In this document: piece by piece, positions 17,503-27,485 of the stretch | Numbering within the stretch: position 1 is the first letter of the stretch | How the letters are laid out: each line of letters begins with the position of its first letter | Origin: Microbacterium arborescens | Lineage (GTDB): Bacteria; Actinomycetota; Actinomycetes; Actinomycetales; Microbacteriaceae | Assembly (NCBI RefSeq): GCF_030369635.1 | Contig: NZ_CP128474.1 | Span: 2,728,001 to 2,792,000, forward strand | Direction of reading: 5' to 3' | Length of the DNA: 64,000 nucleotides | The notes under the pieces: generated by a model | Databases searched by the model: none | Told to the model about the DNA's origin: nothing | What the model saw: the letters and a program-made list of their open reading frames with translations, nothing else | Translations under genes and position numbers: made by a program

Positions 17503-18275
17503 GGGTTCTCCGGAGAAGTCGGGTGCTCGGGGGCACCGTCGGCGCTGCGCGAGAGCGTCAGCAGCGCACCGCGTTCCACTGTAGTCAACTCCCGGGCGCG
17601 TCCCGCCGGGAGGGTTCCCAGGTGGAGCGGCCCGAACTGGCGCCGCACCAGCTCGAGAACCGGATGCCCGACCTCGGCCATCATGCGTCGGACGATGCGG
17701 TTGCGCCCCGAGTGCAGCGTGAGCTCCACCAGACTCGTCTCGCCGGAGGTGTCGAGCAGTCGCGCCTTGTCCGCGGCGATGGGACCGTCGTCGAGGTCGA
17801 CGCCCTTCGTCAAGCGCGCGATCGTCTGCGGCGTCACGCGCCCGCGCACCTTCGCGATATAGACCTTCGTCACCCCGAAGGAGGGGTGGGCGAGGACATG
17901 GGCGAGCTCGCCGTCGTTGGTGAGCACGAGCAGACCACTCGTCTCGGCATCCAGGCGGCCCACGTTGTAGAGGCGCTCGTCCCAGTCCTTCGTGAACCGG
18001 CGCAGGTCGGCCCGGCCCTTCTCGTCCTTCATCGAGCTGACGACACCGGTCGGCTTGTTCAGCATCACGTAGCGCTTCGTCGTGTCGAGCTGCACGGCGG
18101 TGCCGTCGACGTCGACGATGTCGACGGTCGGGTCGATCCGGCTGCCGAGCTCGGTCACGGTCGTGCCGTTGACACGAACACGACCCTCGACGATCAGCTG
18201 CTCGCACACGCGGCGCGACGCCACCCCCGCGTTGGCGAGGACCTTCTGCAGGCGTACTCCTTCGGCATCCGTCAT
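17499..18275 (-). CDS. rluB: rRNA pseudouridine synthase, RluB/RsuA family
   Basis: The 258-residue protein has an N-terminal S4 RNA-binding domain (RLQKVLANAGVASRRVCEQL) and a pseudouridine synthase domain with catalytic Asp in GRLDAETSGLLVLTNDG. It modifies one uridine of large (RluB-type) or small subunit rRNA; the scpB-rluB order suggests the RluB type. Its ATG lies within the scpB stop junction (4-base overlap), so expression follows scpAB. Confidence 0.93.
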   Translation of the reverse strand: MTDAEGVRLQKVLANAGVASRRVCEQLIVEGRVRVNGTTVTELGSRIDPTVDIVDVDGTAVQLDTTKRYVMLNKPTGVVSSMKDEKGRADLRRFTKDWDERLYNVGRLDAETSGLLVLTNDGELAHVLAHPSFGVTKVYIAKVRGRVTPQTIARLTKGVDLDDGPIAADKARLLDTSGETSLVELTLHSGRNRIVRRMMAEVGHPVLELVRRQFGPLHLGTLPAGRARELTTVERGALLTLSRSADGAPEHPTSPENP

Positions 18276-18865
18276 CGCGTCGCCTCTCCTTCGAAACCGT
18301 CGGCGCCGTCGTCGAGCAACGGCGAGATGGGCGGCAGCTCGTCGAGCGAGTTGATGCCGAGATTGACCAGCAGCGCGTCGGTGGTGCCGTACAGGATCGC
18401 CCCCGTCTCGGGATCGTGCCCGACCTCCGTCACCAGCCCGCGCGAGAGCAGGGTGCGCACGACCGAGTCGACGTTGACGGCACGGATCGAAGCCACCTGG
18501 CTGCGTGACACGGGCTGCTTGTACGCGATGACCGCGAGCGTCTCGAGCGCCGCCTGCGACAGGCGCGAGGGCGCCTGCGTGTTGACGAACTCGCTCACGA
18601 GAGCGTCGTGTTCGGCGCGCACGTACATGCGCCAGCCGCCGCCCACCTCGCGCAGCTCGAAGCCGCGACGCGGGCCACCCGCCTCGCCGTCGTAATCGGC
18701 GACGAGACCGGCGACCGCCTGGCGGACGGCAGCGACGGGCGCGCCGACGGCGGCGGCGAGCGCGACGAGGCTCTGCGGCTCGTCGACGATCAGCAGGATC
18801 GCCTCCAGCCGACGCGCGACGTCTGTGATCGGCGTGGCCACGGTCGGTGTCGGGTCATCGGTCAT
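18272..18865 (-). CDS. scpB: Segregation and condensation protein B
   Basis: The 197-residue protein is the winged-helix kleisin partner that binds SMC with ScpA for chromosome condensation. Two winged-helix domains are visible; the segment LSQAALETLAVIAYKQPVSR is the characteristic ScpB motif, followed by LLSRGLVTEVGHDPETGAI. It overlaps scpA by 11 bases. Confidence 0.95.
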   Translation of the reverse strand: MTDDPTPTVATPITDVARRLEAILLIVDEPQSLVALAAAVGAPVAAVRQAVAGLVADYDGEAGGPRRGFELREVGGGWRMYVRAEHDALVSEFVNTQAPSRLSQAALETLAVIAYKQPVSRSQVASIRAVNVDSVVRTLLSRGLVTEVGHDPETGAILYGTTDALLVNLGINSLDELPPISPLLDDGADGFEGEATR

Positions 18866-19703
18866 AATCGGCTCCCAGCGTGGCGAGGTTCTCCTCGGAC
18901 CAACGGTCGGCGGTCCAGCGCAGCGTCAGCTCGCCGAGCGGCTCGAGCTGCTCGAACGACAGCGCCGCGTGGCGGTAGAGCTCGAGCACGGCGATGAAGC
19001 GGGCCACGACGACGCCGGGCTGCGTGACGCCCGCGATGAGCTCGCGGAAGTTCAGGGTACCCGCGCCGCGGAGCAACGTCACGACGACCGCCGCCTGTTC
19101 ACGGATCGACACGAGCGGTGCGTGCAGGTGGTCCAGACCCACGACGGGGATCTCCTTCGGCGCGAAGGCGAGCGTAGCGAGCGCCGCGAAGTCGTCGGGG
19201 CTCAGCGTCCACACGAGCTCCGGGGCGGCTGCGCGATACTTCTCGTCGAGGCGCGCCGAGCGGGTGTGACGCCGGTCCTCGGCGACGATGCGCTCGGCGA
19301 ACCAGCCGGCGACCTGTTTGAACGCGCGGTACTGCAGCAGCCGGGCGAACAGCAGGTCGCGCGCCTCGAGCAGCGCGACCGACTCGGCGTCGATGAGCTC
19401 GCCCTGCGGCAGGAGGCCGGCGACCTTCATGTCGAGCAGCGTCGCGGCGACCACCAGGAACTCCGAGGCGGCGTCGAGCTCCTCGGGCTCCAGCCCGCGC
19501 AGGTAGCCGATGAACTCGTCGGTGACCTTGCTCAGCGAGACTTCGGTGATGTCGAGCTCGTGCTTGCCGATGAGGTTGAGGAGCAGGTCGAACGGCCCGT
19601 CGAAGTTCGTCAGCGAGACCCGGAAGCCGGGACCGCTCGGATCGCCCGCGTCGGGCTCGGCCGGCTCGGCGGCATCGGCGAGCCCGTCAGGCGACGGCGC
19701 CAC
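18855..19703 (-). CDS. scpA: Segregation and condensation protein A
   Basis: The 282-residue kleisin bridges the SMC heads. The N-terminal motif FDGPFDLLLNLIGKHELDI is diagnostic of ScpA, and the C-terminal winged helix closes with ELTLRWTADRWSEENL. The GTG at 19703 overlaps the parA-like gene by 17 bases. The first about 25 residues are Pro/Ala/Asp-rich and probably disordered. Confidence 0.95.
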   Translation of the reverse strand: MAPSPDGLADAAEPAEPDAGDPSGPGFRVSLTNFDGPFDLLLNLIGKHELDITEVSLSKVTDEFIGYLRGLEPEELDAASEFLVVAATLLDMKVAGLLPQGELIDAESVALLEARDLLFARLLQYRAFKQVAGWFAERIVAEDRRHTRSARLDEKYRAAAPELVWTLSPDDFAALATLAFAPKEIPVVGLDHLHAPLVSIREQAAVVVTLLRGAGTLNFRELIAGVTQPGVVVARFIAVLELYRHAALSFEQLEPLGELTLRWTADRWSEENLATLGADYDR

Positions 19704-20571
19704 GGGCGACGAGCTCCCGCGCGAGACGCAGGTAGGCCTGCGCGGCCTGATGCTCCGGCGCGAACGTGATGATCGGCACTCCCGCGACCGACGCGTCGGG
19801 GAACTTCACGGTGCGCCCGATGACGGTCTCGAGCACGTCGTCGCCGAAGGCCTCCACGACGCGCTCGAGCACCTCGCGCGAATGCAGCGTGCGCGGGTCG
19901 TACATCGTCGCGAGGACGCCGTCGAGCTCGATGGACGGGTTGAGCCGGTCGCGCACCTTCTCGATCGTCTCGATCAGCAGTGCGACACCGCGCAACGCGA
20001 AGAACTCGCACTCGAGCGGGATGAGGACGCCGTGGCTCGCCGTCAGCGCATTGACCGTGAGCAGCCCGAGCGAGGGCTGGCAGTCGATGAGGATGACGTC
20101 GTACTCGGCCGAGACGCCGCGCAGCACGCGCGCCAGGATCGTCTCGCGGGCGACCTCGTTGACGAGGTGCACCTCGGCCGCCGAGAGATCGATATTCGCG
20201 GGGATGACGTCGAGACCCGGTACCGAGGTCGGCACGATGACCTCGTGGGCGTCGCGCTTGGTGTCGAGCAGCAGGTCGTAGATCGTCGGGACGTCGTGCG
20301 TGGCGATGCCCAGGCCCGCCGACAGCGCGCCCTGCGGGTCGAAGTCGACGGCGAGAACCTTGCGTCCGTACTCGGCGAGGGATGCGGCGAGGTTGATCGT
20401 CGTCGTGGTCTTGCCGACGCCGCCCTTCTGGTTGCACAGGGCGATGATGCGCGCGGGGCCGTGACCGTCGAGCTTCGGCGGGGTCGGGAAACCTCGGTAT
20501 GGCCGACCGGTGGGTCCGATCGGGGTGTCCTCCGTGGGGGCCTTCCCGGCCTTCCGCGACTTGTCCGTCAC
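19687..20571 (-). CDS. ParA/Soj family ATPase next to scpAB
   Basis: The 294-residue protein is a deviant-Walker ATPase, with CNQKGGVGKTTTTINLAASL as P-loop, DFDPQGALSAGLG as Walker A-prime context and VILIDCQPSLGLLT as Walker B. Such proteins act in chromosome segregation or placement. This copy is linked to scpAB and not to parB, so it is probably not the main ParA but the conserved scpA-linked paralogue of actinobacteria. The GTG at 20571 has AGGAG 7 bases upstream and was chosen over the longer frame to 20694. Confidence 0.9.
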   Translation of the reverse strand: MTDKSRKAGKAPTEDTPIGPTGRPYRGFPTPPKLDGHGPARIIALCNQKGGVGKTTTTINLAASLAEYGRKVLAVDFDPQGALSAGLGIATHDVPTIYDLLLDTKRDAHEVIVPTSVPGLDVIPANIDLSAAEVHLVNEVARETILARVLRGVSAEYDVILIDCQPSLGLLTVNALTASHGVLIPLECEFFALRGVALLIETIEKVRDRLNPSIELDGVLATMYDPRTLHSREVLERVVEAFGDDVLETVIGRTVKFPDASVAGVPIITFAPEHQAAQAYLRLARELVARGAVA

Positions 20572-20731
20572 CGAGACTCCTGCTTTCCGTAGCGTGCGAT
20601 CGATTCTCGCACAGGCACCCGGCGCGAGCCGATACGTTCGTCGGACGCGCGGGGCGGAAGTTCCCTCGACGGGCGCCGGAAGCGACACCAGCACCGAGGT
20701 TCCGACGAATGTATCGCCCCGGGCCGAGGAC

Positions 20732-21373
20732 TCAGAGGCTGCCGAGGACGTCGAGCCGCACCTGCGCGGCCACCGCGATGACGAGGTAGTCGGTCACGAC
20801 GACGAGCGGGGTCCACGACAGCAGCAGCGCCCCGACGCGCTGCGGCGCGCTCCCCCAGACTCCCTCGCGCAGCGTCCAGCCGATGGTCGCCCAGAAGAGC
20901 GGGATCGTCACGAGCCACACGACCATGCACCACGGGCACAGCGAGCCGTACTCGAACACGCTGCGGTAGGCGAAGACGTGGACGAGCACGAACGCCGCCG
21001 CGACGAAGCCGGCGTACACCCGCCAGTACCAGGGACGAAGCCCGGCCGGCGCGGCAAGGGCCGAGACCCCCGCGAAGACCGCCCCCGGGAAGAGCACGAT
21101 CCCGATGATGGAGTTGCTGAATCCGAGCAGGTTCCCGCCGGGGCTCAGCAGGTTGGGCCCGCAGGTGACGACGGGGCTGATGTCGCACGAGATCATGGCC
21201 TCGCCGCCCGTCAGCTGCCCGATGTACTCGTGGTAGAGCAGGAACGACACGACCCACCCCGCGATGCCGACGACGATCCAGACGACGGCGAGCGCGGGAC
21301 CGGGCCGGATGTCGCGTGCCGATGCTGCGGCGTCGTCGGATGCTGCGGCGTCGACGGATGCTGTGGTGGGCAT
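20732..21373 (-). CDS. Vitamin K epoxide reductase family membrane protein
   Basis: The 213-residue four- or five-helix membrane protein is a bacterial VKOR, which reoxidises a periplasmic DsbA-like thiol oxidase using quinone. The paired cysteines are visible: ISCDISPVVTCGPNL early, and the CPWC redox motif in SLCPWCMVVW. The N-terminal 25 residues are an Ala/Asp-rich tail encoded by a short repeated GATGCTGCGGCGTC-like sequence. A separate partner Dsb protein is not in the window. Confidence 0.9.
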   Translation of the reverse strand: MPTTASVDAAASDDAAASARDIRPGPALAVVWIVVGIAGWVVSFLLYHEYIGQLTGGEAMISCDISPVVTCGPNLLSPGGNLLGFSNSIIGIVLFPGAVFAGVSALAAPAGLRPWYWRVYAGFVAAAFVLVHVFAYRSVFEYGSLCPWCMVVWLVTIPLFWATIGWTLREGVWGSAPQRVGALLLSWTPLVVVTDYLVIAVAAQVRLDVLGSL

Positions 21374-21465
21374 GAGGTCAGCCTGCGGTGTTCGCCCCGT
21401 GGTCGGGGCTGCCCCGTGCCAGGAAAAACCGACGCGATTGGATGCCGCGAAGACCGGTCTCAGCC

Positions 21466-22542
21466 TCAGCGCCAGGTCGCCGTGAGCAGACCGGCGACGA
21501 CCCCGAAGACGAGGGGCAGCAGGCAGCCGATGGCCGCGGGGCGACCGACCGCGGGCCGGGTGAACAGGTATGCTCGCGTCTCGGCCCGTTCCGCGTCGGT
21601 GCTGCGCAGCGCCCCGCCCGGCGACGGCTCCGGATGAGGGTCCGCGGCATCCTCGATACGCGCGGCGACCGCGAGCAGGTCCTCGGTCCAGCGCCAGAAC
21701 GGGGCGGTCCACCGCGGCAGCGCGCCGCGCGAGAGGAAGTACACGTGGCGTCCGGCGGTCTCGACGTCCACATCGGGCGCCACCGCCGCCAGGCCGGCGC
21801 GCACGGACGGCGTGAGCATCCGTCGGACACCGTCGCCATCCGCGGGCGCACACCAGACGCCGAAGTGCTCGTCGAACCCGCCACCGATCTCGATCCGCTC
21901 CTGGCCTTCGGGCGGCCGCCAGGACGGCGCGCCCGGCGCGTGCACCGCCACCAGGCTCGCCCGCGGCAGCTCGGTCGCGATGCCGACGCGGAGGTACGTC
22001 AGTGAGCGCGGCATCCGGTAGCGGCCGATCCACGTGTCGAACGCGTAGTCCGCCGAGCGGAACGGGCGCGGCTCGCTCCCCGTCACGACCGCGGTCGCCA
22101 TCCGGCGCTTGCCGAGGCCGAAGACGGTCGCGCTCTCCGGCGGGTCGTCCTCGCGGTGGCGCAGGTCGAGCCGGTTCGCTGTCGCGAACCGTTCCAGACG
22201 GTACAACGCGGCGTCCGCCTCCTGCCGGGCGCGACGCATCCCGTCGAAGCGACTCACCGCGAGTGGCAGCACCATCACCGCCGCGATCACGATGGTCGCC
22301 CACGACAGGCCCGAGCCGCCCGCGATCGATTGGACGGAGAGGACGAAGAGCAACGCGAGCACGCCCGCCCCGAGCACCAGCACCGCCGAGACGAACATCG
22401 CCCGCGCGGCGACCATCCGTGAGGCGCCCCGCCCCGCTTCGCCACGGAGCCCCGCTTCCCCGGGCTCGGGGAGCGGCGCCGTGAGCGCCTCGGTGCCGAA
22501 CGGGGTGGCTCCGGCGTCGTCCCGGGATGCGCCGCTGCTCAT
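21466..22542 (-). CDS. Uncharacterised membrane protein
   Basis: I do not recognise this 358-residue protein. After a 40-residue Pro/Gly/Ala-rich start come two membrane helices (about 45-70 and 80-100), a long soluble part with repeated aromatic/Arg segments (WIGRYRMPRSLTYLRVG, FDEHFGVWCAPADG), and a final hydrophobic helix (GCLLPLVFGVVAGLLTATW). The layout resembles actinobacterial conserved membrane proteins with a cytoplasmic beta domain. It lies between xerD and the VKOR gene and is probably cotranscribed with them. Confidence 0.75.
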   Translation of the reverse strand: MSSGASRDDAGATPFGTEALTAPLPEPGEAGLRGEAGRGASRMVAARAMFVSAVLVLGAGVLALLFVLSVQSIAGGSGLSWATIVIAAVMVLPLAVSRFDGMRRARQEADAALYRLERFATANRLDLRHREDDPPESATVFGLGKRRMATAVVTGSEPRPFRSADYAFDTWIGRYRMPRSLTYLRVGIATELPRASLVAVHAPGAPSWRPPEGQERIEIGGGFDEHFGVWCAPADGDGVRRMLTPSVRAGLAAVAPDVDVETAGRHVYFLSRGALPRWTAPFWRWTEDLLAVAARIEDAADPHPEPSPGGALRSTDAERAETRAYLFTRPAVGRPAAIGCLLPLVFGVVAGLLTATWR

Positions 22543-22592
22543 GTTCCCATCCTGCCGTGCCGGGGCTGCGGGGCCGTTCGCCCGCGCGCGTC

Positions 22593-23516
22593 TCAGCGCG
22601 CGCGGGGATGAGAGGTCGCGTAGATCTCTCGCAGCGCGTCGACCGTGACGTGCGTGTAGATCTGGGTCGTCGCCACCGAGGCGTGCCCGAGCAGTTCCTG
22701 CACGACACGCACGTCGGCTCCGCCTTGCAGCAGGTGCGTCGCGAACGAATGCCGGAGGGTGTGCGGTGACACATGGGCCGCCAGCTCAGCGCGCTCGGCC
22801 GCCTGCTGCATGATCAGCCACGCGCTCTGCCGCGACAGCGGAGCACCGCGCACCCCGAGGAACAGCCGGGGCGTCGCCCGTCCGCGCCGGGAGAGCTCCG
22901 GCCGCGCCCGCGCGAGGTAGGCCTCGACCGCGGCGCGAGCGTACGAGCCGACCGGCACGATCCGCTCCTTCGCGCCCTTGCCTCGAACGCGCAGCACGTC
23001 GCCGAGGGCGAGGTCGTCGACATCCAGCTGCACGATCTCCGACACCCGGGCGCCGGTCGCGTACAGCAGCTCGAGCAGCGCTCGATCCCGCAACGCGGCG
23101 AGGTCGGTCGCCGCGACATCGCCCGGCGTGGGGCCCGCGGCGTCGAGCAGCCGTTCGACCTGATCGATCGTCAGCGCCTTCGGGAGGCGCCGCGGCGTCT
23201 TGGGCGGGCGCAGCCGCTGCGTCGGGTCCGCGTCGACGATGCCTTCGCGGGCCAGGAAGCGGTGCAGTCCCCGCAGCGACGACTGCAGCCGCGCCAGCGA
23301 CGTCGCCGCCGGCGGCGGGTCGGCGGACGCCGCTTCTTCCGCGAACCGCGTCACGACCTCCGCCGTGATCTCCGACGTCTCGTCGATGCCCTGCCCGTCG
23401 AGCCACACGGTGTACGCGTCGAGGTCGCGGCGATAGGCCGCGACGGTGTGCGCCGACAGTCCGCGTTCGACCGAGATGTGTCGCAGGTACGCCGCGACGG
23501 CGCGGTCGAGCCGCAC
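22593..23516 (-). CDS. xerD: Tyrosine recombinase XerD
   Basis: The 307-residue recombinase resolves chromosome dimers at dif with XerC. The N-terminal core-binding domain ([20 protein letters not shown]) precedes the catalytic domain with the Arg in [11 protein letters not shown], the HxxR motif in [15 protein letters not shown] and the nucleophile Tyr in TTQIYTHV. The pyrG-nudix-xerD-parA-scpA order supports XerD and not XerC. Confidence 0.95.
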   Translation of the reverse strand: MRLDRAVAAYLRHISVERGLSAHTVAAYRRDLDAYTVWLDGQGIDETSEITAEVVTRFAEEAASADPPPAATSLARLQSSLRGLHRFLAREGIVDADPTQRLRPPKTPRRLPKALTIDQVERLLDAAGPTPGDVAATDLAALRDRALLELLYATGARVSEIVQLDVDDLALGDVLRVRGKGAKERIVPVGSYARAAVEAYLARARPELSRRGRATPRLFLGVRGAPLSRQSAWLIMQQAAERAELAAHVSPHTLRHSFATHLLQGGADVRVVQELLGHASVATTQIYTHVTVDALREIYATSHPRAR

Positions 23517-23521
23517 GTCCG

Positions 23522-24088
23522 TCAGCCCCGACGCAGCCGTTCGGCCGCCGCGAGCACGCCCGTCGCCAGGATGCCGTTTCGGAACCGTCCCGCGAGCACG
23601 CCGTCGACGACCTCCGTCAACGGCACGCGCTCGACGCGCATGTCGGCCTCCTCGTCCTCGCGCTCGTAAGCGCTCGGTGCCGGACGGAGTCCGCGGGCGA
23701 GGAAGACGTGGATGATCTCGTCGTTGCCCCCGGGCGTCGTGAAGATGCTGACGAGCGGCTCGAGCGACTCGGCCACCAGGTCGACCTCTTCGGCGAGTTC
23801 CCGCCGGGCGGTCTCGATCGGCGGTTCGCCGGCGACGTCGAGCAGCCCGGCGGGGATCTCCCAGTCGCGGTGACGGATCGGATGCCGGTACTGCTGGATC
23901 AGCACCACGCGCTCCTCGTCGTCGATCGCGACGACGGCCGCAGCCCCGGGGTGATCGACGAACTGGCGGGTGATCTCGCCGTCGCCGAAACGCACCGTCT
24001 CACTCCGCACGTCCCAGACGTGGCCGGAGTAGACGAGCTCGCTCGAGACGACCTCGGGCTCGACGGGTTCGTCGCGCAGCTCAGGCAT
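23522..24088 (-). CDS. NUDIX hydrolase, ADP-ribose pyrophosphatase type
   Basis: The 188-residue enzyme probably splits ADP-ribose into AMP and ribose-5-phosphate. The Nudix box runs from GEPPIE to RRELAEEV, preceded by [11 protein letters not shown] as in ADP-ribose pyrophosphatases. The ATG at 24088 (MPELRDEP) overlaps the pyrG stop by 8 bases (ATGCCTGA), fixing the start. Its position between pyrG and xerD is conserved in actinobacteria. Confidence 0.92.
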   Translation of the reverse strand: MPELRDEPVEPEVVSSELVYSGHVWDVRSETVRFGDGEITRQFVDHPGAAAVVAIDDEERVVLIQQYRHPIRHRDWEIPAGLLDVAGEPPIETARRELAEEVDLVAESLEPLVSIFTTPGGNDEIIHVFLARGLRPAPSAYEREDEEADMRVERVPLTEVVDGVLAGRFRNGILATGVLAAAERLRRG

Positions 24089-25775
24089 CCTCGACCTCGA
24101 ACAGCTCGCTCGCGCGGTGCCGGTCGAGGGCGGCGGCGACCAGCCCGCGGAAGAGCGGGTTCGCCTCGGTCGGGCGCGACCGCAGCTCGGGGTGGGCCTG
24201 CGTCGCGATGTAGTACGGGTGCACGTCACGCGGCAGCTCGACGTACTCGACGAGGTTGCGGTCGGGTGACAGGCCCGAGAAGACCAGTCCGGCCTCGGCG
24301 ATCTGGTCGCGGTACCGGTTGTTCACCTCGTAGCGGTGGCGGTGGCGCTCGGAGGCCTTCGTGGCTCCGTACACCTCGGCCGCGAGCGAGCCCTCGGCGA
24401 GGTCGGCCTCGTACAGGCCCAGGCGCATCGTGCCGCCGAGGTCGCCGCCGGCGATGATGTCGACCTGCTCGGCCATCGTCGCGATGACCGGGAACTCGGT
24501 CTCCGGGTCGAACTCGCTCGAGGACGCACCCGACAGGCCCGCCATGTTGCGCGCGTACTCGATGACCATGCACTGCAGGCCCAGGCAGATGCCCAGCGTG
24601 GGGATGCCCTGTTCGCGCGCGAACTTCAGTGCGCCGAGCTTGCCCTCGATGCCGCGGATGCCGAAGCCGCCGGGCACGACGATGCCGTCGATGCTCGCGA
24701 GAGCCTTCTCGGCCCCCTCCGGCGTCTCGCACAGGTCGGAAGGGATCCAGGTGACGTTGACCTTGGTCTCCTGCGCGAAGCCGCCGGCCTTGAGGGCTTC
24801 GGTGACCGACAGATATGCGTCGGGCAGGTCGATGTACTTCCCGACGAGGCCGATCGTGACCTCGTGCTTGGGGTTGTGGACGGCGTCGAGGACCTTGCTC
24901 CACCGCGTCCAGTCGACGTCGTCGGCCTTCTCGGCGAGCCCGAGTCGGCGCGTGATGTAGGCGTCGAGGCCCTGGTCGTTGAGGGTCGAGGGGATGTCGT
25001 AGATGCTCGGCAGGTCGACGGTGTTCACGACGCCCTCGACGTCGACGTCGCACATGAGCGCGATCTTGTTGCGGTTGCTCTCGCTGACGGGACGGTCGCT
25101 GCGCAGCACGAGGGCGTCGGGCTGGATGCCGACCTGGCGGAGGGCTGCGACCGAGTGCTGAGTCGGCTTCGTCTTCTGCTCGCCCGAGGCTCCCATGAAC
25201 GGTACAAGCGAGACGTGCACGAAGAACACGTTGTCGCGGCCGAGCTCGTGACGCAGCTGGCGGGCGGCTTCGAGGAAGGGCTGCGACTCGATGTCGCCGA
25301 CGGTGCCGCCGACCTCGGTGATGATGACGTCCGGGCGGGGTTCCTCGGTCGCCTGCAGCCGCATCCGGCGCTTGATCTCGTCGGTGATGTGCGGGATGAC
25401 CTGGACGGTGTCGCCGAGGTACTCGCCGCGGCGCTCCTTGGCGATGACCTGCGAGTAGATCTGCCCGGTCGTGACGTTGGCCGCCTGCGTGAGCTCGATG
25501 TCGAGGAAGCGCTCGTAGTGCCCGATGTCGAGGTCGGTCTCGGCGCCGTCGTCGGTGACGAAGACCTCACCGTGCTGGAAGGGGTTCATCGTGCCCGGGT
25601 CGACGTTCAGGTACGGGTCGAGCTTCTGCATCACGACGCGGAGACCGCGTGCGGTGAGGAGGTTGCCGAGACTCGCGGCGGTCAGTCCCTTACCGAGAGA
25701 AGAGACCACACCACCGGTCACGAAGATCTGCTTGGTGGTGTTCTGGGAAGAGGCCGCGCGATGAGTGTCCGTCAC
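24081..25775 (-). CDS. pyrG: CTP synthase
   Basis: The 564-residue enzyme aminates UTP to CTP with glutamine. The synthetase domain opens with [20 protein letters not shown] and contains [11 protein letters not shown]. The class I amidotransferase domain has GGFGIRG (oxyanion region), Cys in [16 protein letters not shown], and the C-terminal catalytic His/Glu in [12 protein letters not shown]. It starts with GTG at 25775, 18 bases after recN. Confidence 0.97.
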   Translation of the reverse strand: MTDTHRAASSQNTTKQIFVTGGVVSSLGKGLTAASLGNLLTARGLRVVMQKLDPYLNVDPGTMNPFQHGEVFVTDDGAETDLDIGHYERFLDIELTQAANVTTGQIYSQVIAKERRGEYLGDTVQVIPHITDEIKRRMRLQATEEPRPDVIITEVGGTVGDIESQPFLEAARQLRHELGRDNVFFVHVSLVPFMGASGEQKTKPTQHSVAALRQVGIQPDALVLRSDRPVSESNRNKIALMCDVDVEGVVNTVDLPSIYDIPSTLNDQGLDAYITRRLGLAEKADDVDWTRWSKVLDAVHNPKHEVTIGLVGKYIDLPDAYLSVTEALKAGGFAQETKVNVTWIPSDLCETPEGAEKALASIDGIVVPGGFGIRGIEGKLGALKFAREQGIPTLGICLGLQCMVIEYARNMAGLSGASSSEFDPETEFPVIATMAEQVDIIAGGDLGGTMRLGLYEADLAEGSLAAEVYGATKASERHRHRYEVNNRYRDQIAEAGLVFSGLSPDRNLVEYVELPRDVHPYYIATQAHPELRSRPTEANPLFRGLVAAALDRHRASELFEVEDA

Positions 25776-25793
25776 GGGCTTCTATTCTATCAG

Positions 25794-27485
25794 TCAGGAA
25801 CGCGACAGGTTCAGCAGTTCTCGGGCGTGCTCGATCGCGGCCCCCGAATCCGGCAGCCCGGACAGCAGACGCGCCATCTCGGCCTCGCGGTCGCCGCCGT
25901 CCAGACGCCGCACGCTCGAGGCCGTCACCGAGCCGTCGTTCGACTTCACGACGGTCAGGTGGTTCGTCGCGAAGGCCGCGACCTGCGCGAGGTGCGTCAC
26001 GACGATCACCTGGCTGGTCTCGGCGAGCCGTGCGAGCCGTCGCCCCACCTCGATCGCGGCGGCACCGCCGATGCCGGCATCCACTTCGTCGAACACGAAG
26101 GTCGGCACGGGGTCGGTTCCCGCGATCACGACCTCGATCGCGAGCATGACACGGCTGAGCTCACCACCCGAGGCTCCCTTCGCGACCGGCCGGGGGTCGG
26201 CGCCGGGGTGCGGCGCCAGCAGGATCGTCACGTCGTCACGACCCGACACCGACGCAGTGCCGGGCTCGACGGTGACGAGCAGTCGCGCGTCGGGCAGGGC
26301 GAGCTCGCGGAGTTCCGCCGTCACCGCCTCGCCGAGGCGCTCCGCGGCGGCGGTACGGGCTGCGGTGAGCTCCGCGGCTGCGGCATCCAGCGCTTCGCCG
26401 AGCTCGTCGCGTTCAGCCCGCAGTCTCTCGATGCGGTCGCCGTCGTCGTCGAGCTCCATGAGTCGCGCGGACCCGCTCTCGAGCAGCGCGAGCGCCTCGT
26501 CGAGAGTGCCGTGCACGCGCAGCAGGCCGTTCAGCGCCGCGCGCCGCTCCTCGACGGCCGCGAGCTCCTGCGGCCCGCTCTCGTCGAGATCGGCGAGGTA
26601 CGCGCTCAGTCCCGTCACGAGATCGGCGGCGCGGTAACCGAGGTCGGCCAGGGGCTCCACGAACGCGGCGAGCGCCGCATCGCTCGCCGCGGAGCGCTCG
26701 ATGGCGCGCCGGGCCTCGGCGAGGAGCGACACCGCGTCGGGGAGCTCATCGTCGTTCGAGAGCGCATCGTGTGCCGTGGCTGCGGCGGCACGCAGCTCTT
26801 CGACGTTCGCCAGCTTCTCCGCGCGTTCGGCGAGCGCCGCATCCTCGCCCGGCTGCGGCGCGACGGCCTCGATGTCGGCGATGCGGGCGCGTAGATCGTC
26901 CGCCTCTCGTCGGCGCGCATCGCGATCGGCGTCGAGCTGAGTCAGTTCGGCATCGACGGCACGCCAGGCCTCGAACGCCGCGCGGTAGCGATCGCGCACC
27001 GCGGTGATCTCCGGCCCGCCGAAGCGGTCGAGCGCGTCGCGCTGCGCGGCGGCGGACTTGAGGCGCAGCTGGTCGGACTGTCCGTGCACGACGATGAGCT
27101 GCTCGGCGAGCTCGGCGAGCACCGCCGCGGGTGCCGGACGGCCTCCGACGCTCGCGCGCGAGCGCCCCTCGCTCGACAGCACACGGCCCAGATACAGCTC
27201 GGAGCGGCCCCCGCCGATCGGTTCGACGTCTCCTCCGGCCTCGCGCACCCGCTCGGCGACGGGCCCGCTCTCGTCGACGATCCAGACGCCGTCGACGGAT
27301 GCCTGCGGCGCACCGGCGCGCACGGCTCCCGAGTCGGCGCGTTGCCCGAGCAGCAGTCCGAGCCCGGCGACGACCATGGTCTTGCCCGCACCCGTCTCAC
27401 CCGTGATCGCGGTGAACCCGGGGCCTATCGGCAAGGTCGCCTCGGCGATCACGCCGAGGCCGCGCAGACGCATCTCCTCGATCAC
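25794..27485 (-). CDS. recN: DNA repair protein RecN
   Basis: The 563-residue SMC-like ATPase acts at double-strand breaks. Walker A is GETGAGKTMVVAGLGLLLG near the N-terminus; a long central coiled coil (about 170-380) is rich in Arg/Glu/Ala; the signature is GASGGELSRVMLA and Walker B TFVFDEVDAGIGG. The GTG at 27485 overlaps the nadK TGA as GTGA, which fixes the start. The gene belongs to the tlyA-nadK-recN group. Confidence 0.97.
   Translation of the reverse strand: MIEEMRLRGLGVIAEATLPIGPGFTAITGETGAGKTMVVAGLGLLLGQRADSGAVRAGAPQASVDGVWIVDESGPVAERVREAGGDVEPIGGGRSELYLGRVLSSEGRSRASVGGRPAPAAVLAELAEQLIVVHGQSDQLRLKSAAAQRDALDRFGGPEITAVRDRYRAAFEAWRAVDAELTQLDADRDARRREADDLRARIADIEAVAPQPGEDAALAERAEKLANVEELRAAAATAHDALSNDDELPDAVSLLAEARRAIERSAASDAALAAFVEPLADLGYRAADLVTGLSAYLADLDESGPQELAAVEERRAALNGLLRVHGTLDEALALLESGSARLMELDDDGDRIERLRAERDELGEALDAAAAELTAARTAAAERLGEAVTAELRELALPDARLLVTVEPGTASVSGRDDVTILLAPHPGADPRPVAKGASGGELSRVMLAIEVVIAGTDPVPTFVFDEVDAGIGGAAAIEVGRRLARLAETSQVIVVTHLAQVAAFATNHLTVVKSNDGSVTASSVRRLDGGDREAEMARLLSGLPDSGAAIEHARELLNLSRS

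Noticed and set aside
19687..20571. Chromosomal parA of the parAB origin locus
   Set aside because: No parB or origin genes are nearby; the scpAB link marks the separate conserved paralogue.
21401..21416. Short GCCCCG/CGGGGC hairpin near the VKOR start
   Set aside because: It is six base pairs long with no T-run and lies in a short gap within an apparent operon; too weak to call.
24336..26894. Plus-strand frame of about 850 codons over pyrG and recN
   Set aside because: Same reason: both minus-strand genes are certain and the antisense protein is compositionally biased.
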